Shown: one piece after another, positions 22,651-31,108 of the stretch
Layout: every line of letters begins with the position of its first letter
Numbering within the stretch: position 1 is the stretch's first letter
From: a bacterium
Lineage (GTDB): Bacteria; Fibrobacterota; Chitinivibrionia; Chitinivibrionales; Chitinivibrionaceae
Reading direction: 5' to 3'
Assembly (NCBI GenBank): GCA_020048285.1
Contig: JAIFMU010000019.1
Span: forward strand, 1-40,595
Length of the DNA stretch: 40,595 nt
The notes under the pieces: model-generated
Databases searched by the model: none
What the model saw: only the letters and a program-made list of their open reading frames with translations
Told to the model about the DNA's origin: nothing
Translations under genes and position numbers: made by a program

Positions 22651-24416
22651 TGATGAAACAGGTAGCACTTTTTCTGTTCATTCCATTTCTCCTTTTTGCC
22701 GTTTCTGTGGAACAGTTTGTTCTTGAAGTAGAGCGGACTCGCCTTCCTGAAAACGGGTCTCAGATTGTGCGAGCTACGTTGGTGACAAATGGTTCGGCGA
22801 AGGTGCAACAACCGGAATTTCCCGCGAGTTCGAACTATCGCGTCGTCGAAAAAACGTCACAGACCAGCAGTTCTACCTCCATGTCGATCATCAATGGTCA
22901 GAGATCGGTGAAACAGGAAGTGATTACAGCCTTCTTTTATCGCATTGAATTTCCCAAAGCGGGAAAAGTAACACTTCCCGCTTTGACGGTGAATGTCGAT
23001 GGCCAAAGCGTTTCTACAAAACCGGTGACGATAACCATTGGTGGATCAGCGGCGGCAGAAGCGGCTTCGGAAGAGAAAGCCCTTGTTACGATGAACTTTG
23101 TCAGCGCGAAAAAAGCGGTGTACAAGGGAGAACAACTACCGATGAAACTGCGGTTCACTTGGAAAGTGAAACAGCCGGTCCAACTCACCAACGAAGGTTT
23201 CTCAAAGGTCATATCTGAAGCCTCGAAGGCGATGGAGAAAAAGTTTGCACTCACGGTAACTACCAAGCAACCAGAAGTGAAACCGATGACAATCAACGGT
23301 GAACAGTTGTACGTGGTTGATCTCGATATTTCGCTCTCGGCTATCGATACGGGAACAGTGATCATCAAACCGATCGCGTTTACGTATCTCATGGGAAAGC
23401 AGGTCGCTGCGTACGATGATTTCTTCGGCCAAATGGTTAGCCAGATGCAAACGGTGGAAGCCACTGGCTATACTCCGAAATTGGTGCTCTCTGTCAAAAC
23501 TCCTCCTAATCCTCCCGCGGGGTACACTGGCATTGTTGGTCAGGTGAATCTACGCGGTACAGTCAGTAGTTCCACGGTGAAAGCTGGCGAAGGGATCACA
23601 CTCAAATACGTGCTTACGGGACGGATGAAAGGAACTGAACTCGGTGAAGTTGAGTATCCGAAACTTCGCGATTTTGAACAGTTCACACCGGAAAAACGGA
23701 CAGTGGCTGACTCTTCGGGCGGAAGGATTTCCACGAAAAAAGAGTTTTCGTCCATGATCATTCCTCAGAAAAAAGGTTCCTATAGCATACCGGCCATTTC
23801 GGTAATCTGGTTCGACCCCAATTCCGGTAAATATCATACGGAAACTGCTGGGCCGTTCAAAATCAATGTGCTCAAGGGCGATGGCAAGGCTGTGGCGGCA
23901 AAGCGGTATCTCACGAAAGAACAGATAGCCACTGTGGGAACGGATATTCGCTTTATAAAAACCAAACTGGTTTCGGGAGAATCGTTGAAACCGTACCGAT
24001 CGCCGCTGTTGTTCCTCATGCCATTCCCGTGGATTGTGGCGCTACTCATTGTGCTCTATAAGCTTTCGGTGAAACTGATGCCAGCCGGCGATGAACGGAT
24101 CATTCGTCGTGGTGCGCTCGGCAAGGCATTCCGCCAACTCGACAAGATCGAATCGGGCAAGAGCAAGGGATCACCGGCGGGTGTGGTGGAACAATATCTC
24201 TTGAAAAAGTATGCCATTTCTGCGCCTTCCATGCGCCGCGATGAACTGCGCGACTCTCTCGCTCAAAAAGGAGCATCAGAACCGGCGATCGAATCACTTG
24301 TTGCGTTTCTCAACAGCGTGGAAATGAGTCGCTACAGCGGAACGTCTAGCGGTGTAACCCTTGCCAAAGAAGCAAAAGAAGTTCTTCGGTTAATAACCAA
24401 AGAGGTACAGAAATGA
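22650..24416 (+). CDS. batD: BatD: 'oxygen tolerance' membrane protein
   Basis: The 588-aa protein has a signal peptide (QVALFLFIPFLLFAVSV). Several periplasmic beta-sandwich domains follow; conserved phrases are AFFYRIEFPKAGKVTLPALT, RFTWKVKQPVQLTNEGFSK, and SSMIIPQKKGSYSIPAISV. A membrane helix (LLFLMPFPWIVALLIVLYKL, ~460-480) and a cytoplasmic helical tail complete it, as in the BatD/DUF3393-like family. The ATG at 22650 shares one base with the batC stop (TAATG), with AAGGA upstream. A TTG at 22644 is possible. BatD is expected to form the large periplasmic part of the complex. Confidence 0.9.
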   Translation: MMKQVALFLFIPFLLFAVSVEQFVLEVERTRLPENGSQIVRATLVTNGSAKVQQPEFPASSNYRVVEKTSQTSSSTSMSIINGQRSVKQEVITAFFYRIEFPKAGKVTLPALTVNVDGQSVSTKPVTITIGGSAAAEAASEEKALVTMNFVSAKKAVYKGEQLPMKLRFTWKVKQPVQLTNEGFSKVISEASKAMEKKFALTVTTKQPEVKPMTINGEQLYVVDLDISLSAIDTGTVIIKPIAFTYLMGKQVAAYDDFFGQMVSQMQTVEATGYTPKLVLSVKTPPNPPAGYTGIVGQVNLRGTVSSSTVKAGEGITLKYVLTGRMKGTELGEVEYPKLRDFEQFTPEKRTVADSSGGRISTKKEFSSMIIPQKKGSYSIPAISVIWFDPNSGKYHTETAGPFKINVLKGDGKAVAAKRYLTKEQIATVGTDIRFIKTKLVSGESLKPYRSPLLFLMPFPWIVALLIVLYKLSVKLMPAGDERIIRRGALGKAFRQLDKIESGKSKGSPAGVVEQYLLKKYAISAPSMRRDELRDSLAQKGASEPAIESLVAFLNSVEMSRYSGTSSGVTLAKEAKEVLRLITKEVQK

Positions 24417-25156
24417 AATCGATACTCCTGTTCTTGATACTCACAGTAACACTTTTTGCTTCACCGGCTGATTCGCTTTTTGTCGCGGCGAACGCACTCT
24501 ACGAAAAAGAACAGTACGATTCAGCGGCGACGCTCTACAGCGAATCGCTGCGGAATCACGGCGAATCGTCGGCGATTCTATTCAATCTGGGGAACTGTTC
24601 GTTTCGTTTGGGGCAGATCGGCGAAGCGATTCTCTACACCGAACGGGCGGCTCGTCTTGCGCCCAATGACAAAGATATTCGCGCCAATCTCGAATTTCTA
24701 CGCACACAGATCACCGATGAACTGCCCAAAAAAGAGTCCAATCCGATCGCCGATGGGATTGTGGCACTGCACAATCTTCTGACGTTAAAGCAGCAGTTGG
24801 TTGCCATTTTTCTGCTTTCGCTCCTCGTACCGCTGTTCACTTGGTTTATTGTGTTTCGCCGGGGAACGGTACGGATCTGGGCGATCTACGGCGCGGGCAC
24901 GGTTCTTTTGGCCGTTGCGGTTCTGGGAACCTCGGCGGGAATTAAGATCAAGGGGATCGAGTCGGTGCCGATGGCGATCATTCTCGATGATCAGATCGAA
25001 GCCTACAGTGAACCGACCGGCGCGGGAGAGTTGATCTTTACAGCTCACGAAGGAACTAAGCTGACTGTGCTTTCATCCCAAGGGACGTGGAGTCAAGTGG
25101 CTCTTCCTAATGGTGTTTCCGGATTTGTGCGGGAAAAGAGTCTCGGAAGAATCTGA
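24413..25156 (+). CDS. batE: BatE: TPR and SH3 membrane protein
   Basis: The 247-aa protein has a signal peptide (SILLFLILTVTLFA). Two to three TPR repeats follow (ANALYEKEQYDSAATLYSES; ILFNLGNCSFRLGQIGEAI). Two membrane helices lie at ~125-175, and a C-terminal SH3b-like domain ends the protein (AYSEPTGAG, TAHEGTKLTVLSSQGTWSQV, GVSGFVREKS). That order is diagnostic of BatE. The ATG overlaps the batD stop by 4 nt. A strong terminator follows at 25179. BatE likely links peptidoglycan or other periplasmic partners to the VWA subunits. Confidence 0.9.
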   Translation: MKSILLFLILTVTLFASPADSLFVAANALYEKEQYDSAATLYSESLRNHGESSAILFNLGNCSFRLGQIGEAILYTERAARLAPNDKDIRANLEFLRTQITDELPKKESNPIADGIVALHNLLTLKQQLVAIFLLSLLVPLFTWFIVFRRGTVRIWAIYGAGTVLLAVAVLGTSAGIKIKGIESVPMAIILDDQIEAYSEPTGAGELIFTAHEGTKLTVLSSQGTWSQVALPNGVSGFVREKSLGRI

Positions 25157-25178
25157 AATTGAACATTTTAAAACTGAA

Positions 25179-25205
25179 AAGGCATCGGGTAACCGGTGCC
25201 TTTAT
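25179..25205 (+). terminator. Terminator of the Bat operon
   Basis: AAGGCATCGG (25179-25188) pairs with CCGGTGCCTT (25193-25202) around a GTAA tetraloop, followed by T-rich sequence. Confidence 0.85.
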
Positions 25206-25230
25206 TGTTGTAGGGTGATCAGTGGAACTG

Positions 25231-25497
25231 CTATTCCGTCGGATCTACCCGGTCGTAGCCCAGTTTCACCAGTTCGTGATCAATAGTCGATGTTCCCTCA
25301 GAATTTTTCGCGCGACCGTGTGCAGTGTCGATATCCATTTTGGCGAGAAGAGCCGCTTTTTCCGCCTGTTCGTAGTTACCGCGAATATTCACCAAAACCA
25401 TGATTTCTTTCCATTGGTTTTCAAGGCCGCTTTTGCGCTCGATTGATCGGACAAAACCGCTGTCCATTTTGTAACTTCCCGCTTTAAACTGAACCAT
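25231..25497 (-). CDS. Small unrecognised protein coupled to the spermidine-synthase-like gene
   Basis: The 88-aa protein has no signal or membrane segment. It contains VLVNIRGNYEQAEKAALLAK and ends with charged residues (DHELVKLGYDRVDPTE). Its ATG (25495-25497) shares one base with the TAA of the upstream 931-aa gene, so it is almost certainly co-translated with it. I do not recognise the family. Association with the large membrane/TPR protein is the only functional hint. Confidence 0.65.
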   Translation of the reverse strand: MVQFKAGSYKMDSGFVRSIERKSGLENQWKEIMVLVNIRGNYEQAEKAALLAKMDIDTAHGRAKNSEGTSTIDHELVKLGYDRVDPTE

Positions 25498-28292
25498 TAC
25501 TGTGCCTCCGGAAGTGCAGGAGTTGCCGATTGCGGGAGTACCGGAAGCGACTGCTGGGCATTGAGATATTCCAGATTGCGCTTGGCTTCCACATTGGTGG
25601 AGTCGATCTCCAAGGCGCGAAGGACATGGCGACGAGCTGGTTCAAAATTACCAACTTGCGTCATGACTCCTGCCATGAGCGCATGCACTTTGGCATCGTT
25701 GGGCGCTATGTTGAGCATTTCCACCAAGAGGTCGATGGCCTTTTGCATTTCATTCTTTTTAATGCGAATCATAGCAATCTGATACCCCGCATCGAAAGAG
25801 CTCGGATCTTGACCATAAGCGCGCATGAGATGTTTTTCGGCCTGGTCGAATTGCTCTGTTTTCCAGTAAAATTCTCCGAGCATGCGGTGAACTGAGATGT
25901 TTTTGCTGTTGTATTCCAAGGCCTTGAGAAGGAGTTCTACCACGCCGGTGCGCTGGTAGGCGAGCATCAGTTCATCGGCAAAAATATTGTCGAGATTGGC
26001 CCGGCGGATCTGGTCGGCACTCCGCAGTTCTCGCATGGGCGCGCCGGGAATCATCTGTTCCATTGGCGAAAGGAACGGGATCAGTTCATTCACGAAGGGC
26101 GGATTCTCTTCGGAAGCAGCCGACGCGTATTCAAGTTCGGGGATCGCATCGCGGTAGGGTTTTGCCGTTCCGGCGAGTTTCTGAAGCTGATCGGGGCCGA
26201 GAAGGAAACTTCCAGCGAGATTTTCAATGCGGTTCAGGTTGAACAGGTCGCCGCCCCAGTAGTTGTACGCGAGATCTTCGGAAACGGGGTTTGTTTCGGC
26301 GAGCATTTTAATCACCGACGGGCGAATGAGATTGGTCGGTTTCCCTTTGAATCCCACAAGGATGAATTCACTGCGATTATACCAGAGTTGCGCGTTGGGG
26401 AACACTTTGATAAAGGAGGCAATGACGCGGCGGAACGTTTCGCTGTCAAAGGATGCCACGGGTACAAACTGCCCGATAATCCCTTTTTCGGAAAGACGGG
26501 CCGAAGCGCAGCGATAGAAATCTTCGCTGTAGAAACCCGCCGCGTGAGGACGGAATACTTGTCCGATTTCCACTGATATGAGATCGTAGGTGCGGTTGCC
26601 GTTCATGACAAAACTGCGACCATCCGTGGCGATCCGTCGAATCCACGGACGATTCATCCACCCGCCACGGAAATGATTTTCTGCGGCGCGGAACACTTCC
26701 GGTTCGATGTCAACGAGGTCGATCGAATCAACGCCGTAGAAGGTGAACCGTTCGGCTGTTACGCCGGGCCCTACGCCGATGACGAGAGCTTTTTCAACAC
26801 TGTCGGCGAGAAGCATGGGGATATGCGCCGCCATGATCTGACGGGTTTTGCGCGATTCTCCCTGCCAGAGTCGGTCGATTTCCATGGTCTTGAACTGTTC
26901 GTTCGATTTGACCACCACCGCCGAGTGGGTTCCTTCTTTGATTGAAACCACTTTGTCTCCCTGTTTGACGAGGAAATCGCGGATGAATTTTTGTGGTGTG
27001 CGGAATAGAAATGCAAAGAGAATTACCGGCACAATGAGGAACCAGATTGTAGATCGCTGCAGTTTGCTCTGAAGGATCGCGGTAAGTGCCGCGGCGTAGA
27101 GAATAGCAATTGCAAGAAGGGCTGTTCCGCCAATTCCGAGATAGGGAAGAAGTACAAATCCGGCAATGAGCGATCCGAGAATCCCGCCAATGGTATTTGT
27201 CGCATTGAGCATGCCCGCCACTCGACCGCGCAGTTCAGTTCCGCCGCCCACCATTTTGAGAGCCACCGGAAAGGCTGCTCCGGAAAAGAGGGCCGGGATA
27301 AACATGAGAATCGCGATGAGAAGTAGACGGATCGGTACGAACTTGAGCGTTCCAATTGACAGCCAGAGTTGGGCCGGAAGAAAGAGGGCAAACATGAGTG
27401 TGGTCACGTTGATCAGGACAATAAATCCAAAGAGTTTGTTGAAATCGCGCTCTTTAGCGGTGAGTTTTCCCGCGATGATCGATCCGGCAGCGATTCCGAG
27501 GATGACCACGGCGATCGTGAGCGTATAGGTGTAGACAGTGTTGTGAATGATCAGTGAAAGGAATCGGCTCCAGAGAACTTGAGCCGCCATGCCGCAGAAT
27601 CCCAAGGCAAAAAAGAGGGGAAGTGCGGGGAACAATTTGGTCGCCATAGAACTGGTTTCCACCGTTGGCTCACCGGCACCGAGAGAACTGCGCAGAAAGG
27701 CCACCGCCACGATGAGATTGCAGATCGCCGCGACTACAACAGTTCCGGTCATGCCAATCAGTGGGATCAGCGCAAATCCGGCCAGAATAGTTCCGGTGAC
27801 CGCCCCGAGAGCGTTGATCCCGTTAATCAATCCCGCCACTGAACCTTCACGCCCTTGATCTGCAGGAGCGATAGCCATCATAACGGGGAAAGTCGCGCCT
27901 ATGCAAAATGTGGGAATGCCGATAGTGATTGCCACGGCGAGAATACGGTAAAGGTTCAAGAGTGTTTCGGAGTGCTGAAGCGCGGGGTAGACCGAAGGCG
28001 TTATATGCCGAAAGAGGCTGAAAAGGAGAATCGACAGGAGTGAACTGATAGCGATGGCCAGTTCAATTTTTCCGAGCAGGCGTCCCGAGTAGCGCACGGT
28101 TGGGCGTGAAAGTTTCCAGTTCCCCAGAGCCATGCCGCCAAAAAAGAGGGCTGTCACCGTGGTCAGTGCGGGAAGTGTAGCGCCGAAAACGAGCGAACTT
28201 TCACGGATCCAGCTCAGTTCGTACATCAATCCGGCGATACCTGAGATAAAGAAGAGCGGCAGTATCGCTTTCAATTTGATTTGATTCTCCAT
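25497..28292 (-). CDS. Fused multi-spanning membrane / spermidine-synthase-like / TPR protein
   Basis: The 931-aa protein begins with about 10-14 membrane helices (1-430, MFS-like; LPLFFISGIAGLMYELSWIR) as in 'fused MFS/spermidine synthase' proteins. A spermidine-synthase-type methyltransferase fold follows (~450-660). It shows GVGPGVTAERF, DIEPEVFRAAENHF, TDGRSF and YDLISVEI. The catalytic Asp of true spermidine synthases (YDVIISD) is Glu, as I recall for other fused members. The C-terminus (~770-910) carries TPR repeats (YWKTEQFDQAEKHLMRAYG; ALMAGVMTQVGNFEPARRHV). Substrate unknown; polyamine synthesis should not be assumed. AAGGAG precedes the ATG. Confidence 0.85.
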   Translation of the reverse strand: MENQIKLKAILPLFFISGIAGLMYELSWIRESSLVFGATLPALTTVTALFFGGMALGNWKLSRPTVRYSGRLLGKIELAIAISSLLSILLFSLFRHITPSVYPALQHSETLLNLYRILAVAITIGIPTFCIGATFPVMMAIAPADQGREGSVAGLINGINALGAVTGTILAGFALIPLIGMTGTVVVAAICNLIVAVAFLRSSLGAGEPTVETSSMATKLFPALPLFFALGFCGMAAQVLWSRFLSLIIHNTVYTYTLTIAVVILGIAAGSIIAGKLTAKERDFNKLFGFIVLINVTTLMFALFLPAQLWLSIGTLKFVPIRLLLIAILMFIPALFSGAAFPVALKMVGGGTELRGRVAGMLNATNTIGGILGSLIAGFVLLPYLGIGGTALLAIAILYAAALTAILQSKLQRSTIWFLIVPVILFAFLFRTPQKFIRDFLVKQGDKVVSIKEGTHSAVVVKSNEQFKTMEIDRLWQGESRKTRQIMAAHIPMLLADSVEKALVIGVGPGVTAERFTFYGVDSIDLVDIEPEVFRAAENHFRGGWMNRPWIRRIATDGRSFVMNGNRTYDLISVEIGQVFRPHAAGFYSEDFYRCASARLSEKGIIGQFVPVASFDSETFRRVIASFIKVFPNAQLWYNRSEFILVGFKGKPTNLIRPSVIKMLAETNPVSEDLAYNYWGGDLFNLNRIENLAGSFLLGPDQLQKLAGTAKPYRDAIPELEYASAASEENPPFVNELIPFLSPMEQMIPGAPMRELRSADQIRRANLDNIFADELMLAYQRTGVVELLLKALEYNSKNISVHRMLGEFYWKTEQFDQAEKHLMRAYGQDPSSFDAGYQIAMIRIKKNEMQKAIDLLVEMLNIAPNDAKVHALMAGVMTQVGNFEPARRHVLRALEIDSTNVEAKRNLEYLNAQQSLPVLPQSATPALPEAQ

Positions 28293-28322
28293 AGAAACTC
28301 CTTTTTAGAATGGTGAGAAAAT

Positions 28323-28348
28323 AAAAAAGGCCCTCGGAAGAGAGCCTT
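28323..28348 (-). terminator. Terminator of the SPOR lipoprotein gene
   Basis: An imperfect stem (AAGGC...CTC / GAG.GCCTT at 28327-28348), read on the minus strand, is followed by TTTTTTAT. Confidence 0.7.
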
Positions 28349-28371
28349 ATAAAATGATAAATGTGAAAGAT

Positions 28372-29040
28372 TTACCACGCTTCTTCTTTGGAACCTGAAC
28401 CCGTGGCGGCTACCGGTTCTTGTGCGGCAGTTTTCGGAGCAGATTCTGAAGCTGAAGTTCCTTGATTGTCGTTGGAACGAGTGTCCACCCAGTAGCTGAA
28501 TCCGATAGGGGTCAGCTGTGCTTCGCCGAATGTTTTTGCGGCGTCGCGATCAGAAAATCCACCGATGCGAATGCGGTAGTAGGTTCCGATAAGCTGCGGG
28601 GTCGGGTTCTGTACTTCAGCCACATAGACAGGGAAACCGGTCTTCTCGAGTTTTTTCGCTACTTTTTCCGCAAGCTCTTCCGAAGCGACACAGGAAACCT
28701 GCAGAACGTAATTGCCATCCTGATTGAATTTCACTTTGGATACTGATTTTTTCGCCGAGGCTTGAACCAGTTTATCGCCTGTGGCTTTGGGATTCGTTGT
28801 CGCAGAATCCGTAGCTAGTGCCTCTTTTGCCGCTGCTGACCCTTCGCTGAGCGCCGCATCGTCTACATTTGAACTGTCAAAGAATTCGTCAAATAGTTTA
28901 TCCGCTTCAGAGGAGGTCGGTGCAACTTTCGCAACCGGATTTGCCGGCTTTTCTGCTGGAGCTGGTTCTGCTTTCTTGCCACAGCTGACAAGAGTCAGTG
29001 AAGTGAGAGTTACAAATGTCATCGTTCGAAATAAGGTCAT
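28372..29040 (-). CDS. Lipoprotein with C-terminal SPOR domain
   Basis: The 222-aa precursor has a lipoprotein signal ending LTLVSCGKK (Cys near residue 19). A Pro/Ala/Lys-rich linker (AEPAPAEKPANPVAKVAP) and a low-complexity Ala/Ser region follow. The SPOR domain lies at ~115-195 (YVLQVSCVASEELAEKVAKK; YYRIRIGGFSDRDAAKTF). SPOR domains bind denuded glycan strands of septal peptidoglycan, so a cell-envelope or division role is likely. The ATG at 29040 has GTGGAGGAATC upstream; an in-frame ATG at 29103 lacks such a site. Monocistronic, with its own terminator. Confidence 0.88.
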   Translation of the reverse strand: MTLFRTMTFVTLTSLTLVSCGKKAEPAPAEKPANPVAKVAPTSSEADKLFDEFFDSSNVDDAALSEGSAAAKEALATDSATTNPKATGDKLVQASAKKSVSKVKFNQDGNYVLQVSCVASEELAEKVAKKLEKTGFPVYVAEVQNPTPQLIGTYYRIRIGGFSDRDAAKTFGEAQLTPIGFSYWVDTRSNDNQGTSASESAPKTAAQEPVAATGSGSKEEAW

Positions 29041-29125
29041 GATTCCTCCACAGATAGTCAAATAATTTTTCAGAAGTATATAATGGCAACCGCATTGGTT
29101 CAACCACTATTATAAAGATACGGAA

Positions 29126-29716
29126 CTAAATTACGCCTTTGGTCGATGGTATAGAGTCGGAGGCACGAGGATCAATTTCGCACGCTTCCCGCAGTGCACG
29201 GCCAAATCCCTTGAAAATTGCTTCGATAGCGTGGTGAGAATTTCTCGCCCGAAGAATATCAATGTGAAGATTCGCGCCTACGGCATCGCAGAAACCTTTC
29301 ATAAAGTCATATACGAGATCGACTTCGAAATTGTTGATAATGCGATCGCGAAGGTTCTCTTCGTAAACGAGCGCTGTTCGGCCTGAAAGATCGACACATA
29401 CACGGACAAGTGTTTCATCCATAGGAATATAGGAGTGAGCGTAACGGCGAATACCCCGTTTCTCGCCCAGTGCTTCTTTGAACGCCTGACCGATCGTAAT
29501 TCCCGTGTCCTCGACAGAGTGATGGAAATCAATTTCTATATCGCCAAGGCATTTTACTTCGAGATCAAAGAGTCCGTGTTTGGCGAACAGCGTAAGCATG
29601 TGGTCTAGAAAACCATTGCCGCTTCCACTGATTGATTTGCCTGTTCCGTCCACGTTCAGGGATATAAAAACGTCGGTTTCTTTAGTTTTTCGTTGTACAT
29701 CGGATTTGCGTATCAT
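29126..29716 (-). CDS. hisB: Imidazoleglycerol-phosphate dehydratase
   Basis: HisB catalyses the sixth step of histidine synthesis. The 196-aa protein is the monofunctional form without the phosphatase domain. Metal-ligand motifs are complete: FLDHMLTLFAKHG near residue 40, DFHHSVEDTG near 65, and the second set NSHHAIEAIFKGFGRAL near 160. The substrate motif SYIPMDETLVR is also present. GGGAGC precedes the ATG. A 45-codon membrane-peptide gene lies 22 nt upstream on the same strand. No other his genes are in the window. Confidence 0.95.
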   Translation of the reverse strand: MIRKSDVQRKTKETDVFISLNVDGTGKSISGSGNGFLDHMLTLFAKHGLFDLEVKCLGDIEIDFHHSVEDTGITIGQAFKEALGEKRGIRRYAHSYIPMDETLVRVCVDLSGRTALVYEENLRDRIINNFEVDLVYDFMKGFCDAVGANLHIDILRARNSHHAIEAIFKGFGRALREACEIDPRASDSIPSTKGVI

Positions 29717-29738
29717 AAAAATGCTCCCAAGTTATCGA

Positions 29739-29876
29739 TTATTCTTCGCCATAACGGCGTTTCATCCGCGTGATAAATGCCGCGCTATCATCTTCAACCG
29801 CATTGAGTTCGATCATCATGAAGACAATCAAAGCGATCAGTACTAAAAGTGCGATGACTAGCAGGAAAACAAACAT
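29739..29876 (-). CDS. 45-aa single-pass membrane peptide upstream of hisB
   Basis: A small ORF with ATG at 29874-29876 and an AAGGGG site seven bases upstream encodes 45 residues. A membrane helix (FVFLLVIALLVLIALIVFMM) is followed by a charged cytoplasmic tail (DDSAAFITRMKRRYGEE). The hydrophobic helix, basic end and good ribosome binding site support translation. Only 22 nt separate it from hisB, so co-transcription is likely. Function unknown. Confidence 0.6.
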   Translation of the reverse strand: MFVFLLVIALLVLIALIVFMMIELNAVEDDSAAFITRMKRRYGEE

Positions 29877-29983
29877 GATTACCCCTTTTTTCGGATTGTT
29901 GAAAAATAGAGAATGCCATATCCATAATCCGTATCTTTTTTCACTGATCTATTTTCTCTGAAACGATCGCGAAATGAGTTCTT

Positions 29984-30376
29984 ATGTTTACCATTGATAA
30001 ACAGCTATTTGCTACAATCACTGAATATCTGAAAAGTGCTATCCCCGTGGAATCGTGTGGTTATCTCGCCGGTTCAGGATTTGAAATTACTGCATTTTTT
30101 CCGGTTGCAAACCGACTCAATTCCTCGACTGCTTTCTCTTTCGAATTGGTGGAACAGTTTGAAGCGGTCAGAACGATCCGCGCCAAGGGACTAGAGTTGA
30201 TCGGCGTGGTTCATTCACACCCGAGCGGCACGGCGTATCCGTCGCAGGAAGATTGCAAGCACGCTGATTTTTCGTTGGTGCAACTCATCGTGGTTCCCGA
30301 CCAAGTACCGATTTCTTATGGGCTGTTTCATCTTGCCGATTCGACCATTGCTGAACTTGATCTTAATGTGCACTGA
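29984..30376 (+). CDS. M67-family JAMM/MPN+ metallopeptidase
   Basis: The 130-aa protein is a stand-alone JAB/MPN domain. The zinc motif is complete: Glu in PVESCGYLAG, then HSHPSGTAYPSQED, which is the H-X-H-X10-D pattern (near residues 76-89). In bacteria such proteins cleave C-terminal extensions from ubiquitin-like sulfur carriers or process cysteine-pathway proteins, but no ThiS/MoaD or CysM gene is adjacent here. No signal peptide, so cytoplasmic. Ribosome binding site weak. Confidence 0.88.
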   Translation: MFTIDKQLFATITEYLKSAIPVESCGYLAGSGFEITAFFPVANRLNSSTAFSFELVEQFEAVRTIRAKGLELIGVVHSHPSGTAYPSQEDCKHADFSLVQLIVVPDQVPISYGLFHLADSTIAELDLNVH

Positions 30377-30451
30377 TTTTGTCTACAATCGGCCTTCTAC
30401 ACTGTGAAAAAACTATATTTGGCTTTACTGCTGACGTAGGAGTGAGCGATA

Positions 30452-31063
30452 ATGGATCAATATACCGGTAAGATGCTCGACATTACAAACGAATCAGAAA
30501 TTATTGCTTATGAAGAGGCTACCTATAAAGCATTTGTGCAGAATGACGATCCGACACTAGCGCTAACGTGGGATTTTGACCACAAGCTCAAGCGGATTCG
30601 TTCGAAAATCCCCTATGAACACCAAATTGTCTATCTGGTAAAAGAACATTCGCAGATTACCGCGGCGGTTGCGATTCACACCGGTGGCTTTCGTCCGCGA
30701 CAACTAGAACTTATCGGTTTTGATGTGCCGTGGGATTCAACTTGCGCCGAAGTGATCTTGGTGTTCAATCATCCGCGTGGAAATGCTCTCCTTCGATTTG
30801 ACTATCTCATGAATCAATTTGCATTTAAATCTCTTAAAGAACAGTTGATTACGAAACTCTACGCATCGGGATCACGTCGTATAGCTTCTGCGTTTACTTT
30901 TTTTGGATTCAAAACCTCCGGTGAAATAGTTAGCGGCAAGCATGTTGAATATCTCATGGTTTACACAAAAGATACTGGTGGTGAACCTCTTGCAGAGGCG
31001 GTTGAACTGTCACATGAAGTGATCCCAAGTATTACTGATAGAAACGGGATCGGTGAGGCGTAA
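30452..31063 (+). CDS. Unrecognised 203-aa protein, possibly GNAT-like
   Basis: I do not recognise it firmly. The arrangement of a strand-rich middle (HQIVYLVKEHSQITAAVAIH), a helix, and a late segment GSRRIASAFTFFGFKTSGEI is reminiscent of GNAT or FemX-like acyltransferase folds. In that reading, the last segment resembles the '..G.R......FF...GFK..GE' part of GNAT motif B. No clear acetyl-CoA pyrophosphate loop is seen, so this is tentative. TAGGAG precedes the ATG at 30452. It lies upstream of the pseudouridine synthase in the same direction. Confidence 0.55.
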   Translation: MDQYTGKMLDITNESEIIAYEEATYKAFVQNDDPTLALTWDFDHKLKRIRSKIPYEHQIVYLVKEHSQITAAVAIHTGGFRPRQLELIGFDVPWDSTCAEVILVFNHPRGNALLRFDYLMNQFAFKSLKEQLITKLYASGSRRIASAFTFFGFKTSGEIVSGKHVEYLMVYTKDTGGEPLAEAVELSHEVIPSITDRNGIGEA

Positions 31064-31108
31064 CCGCGTGGGCGGAAACTATTTTACCCTCTTAAAGAAA
31101 GGGTGATC

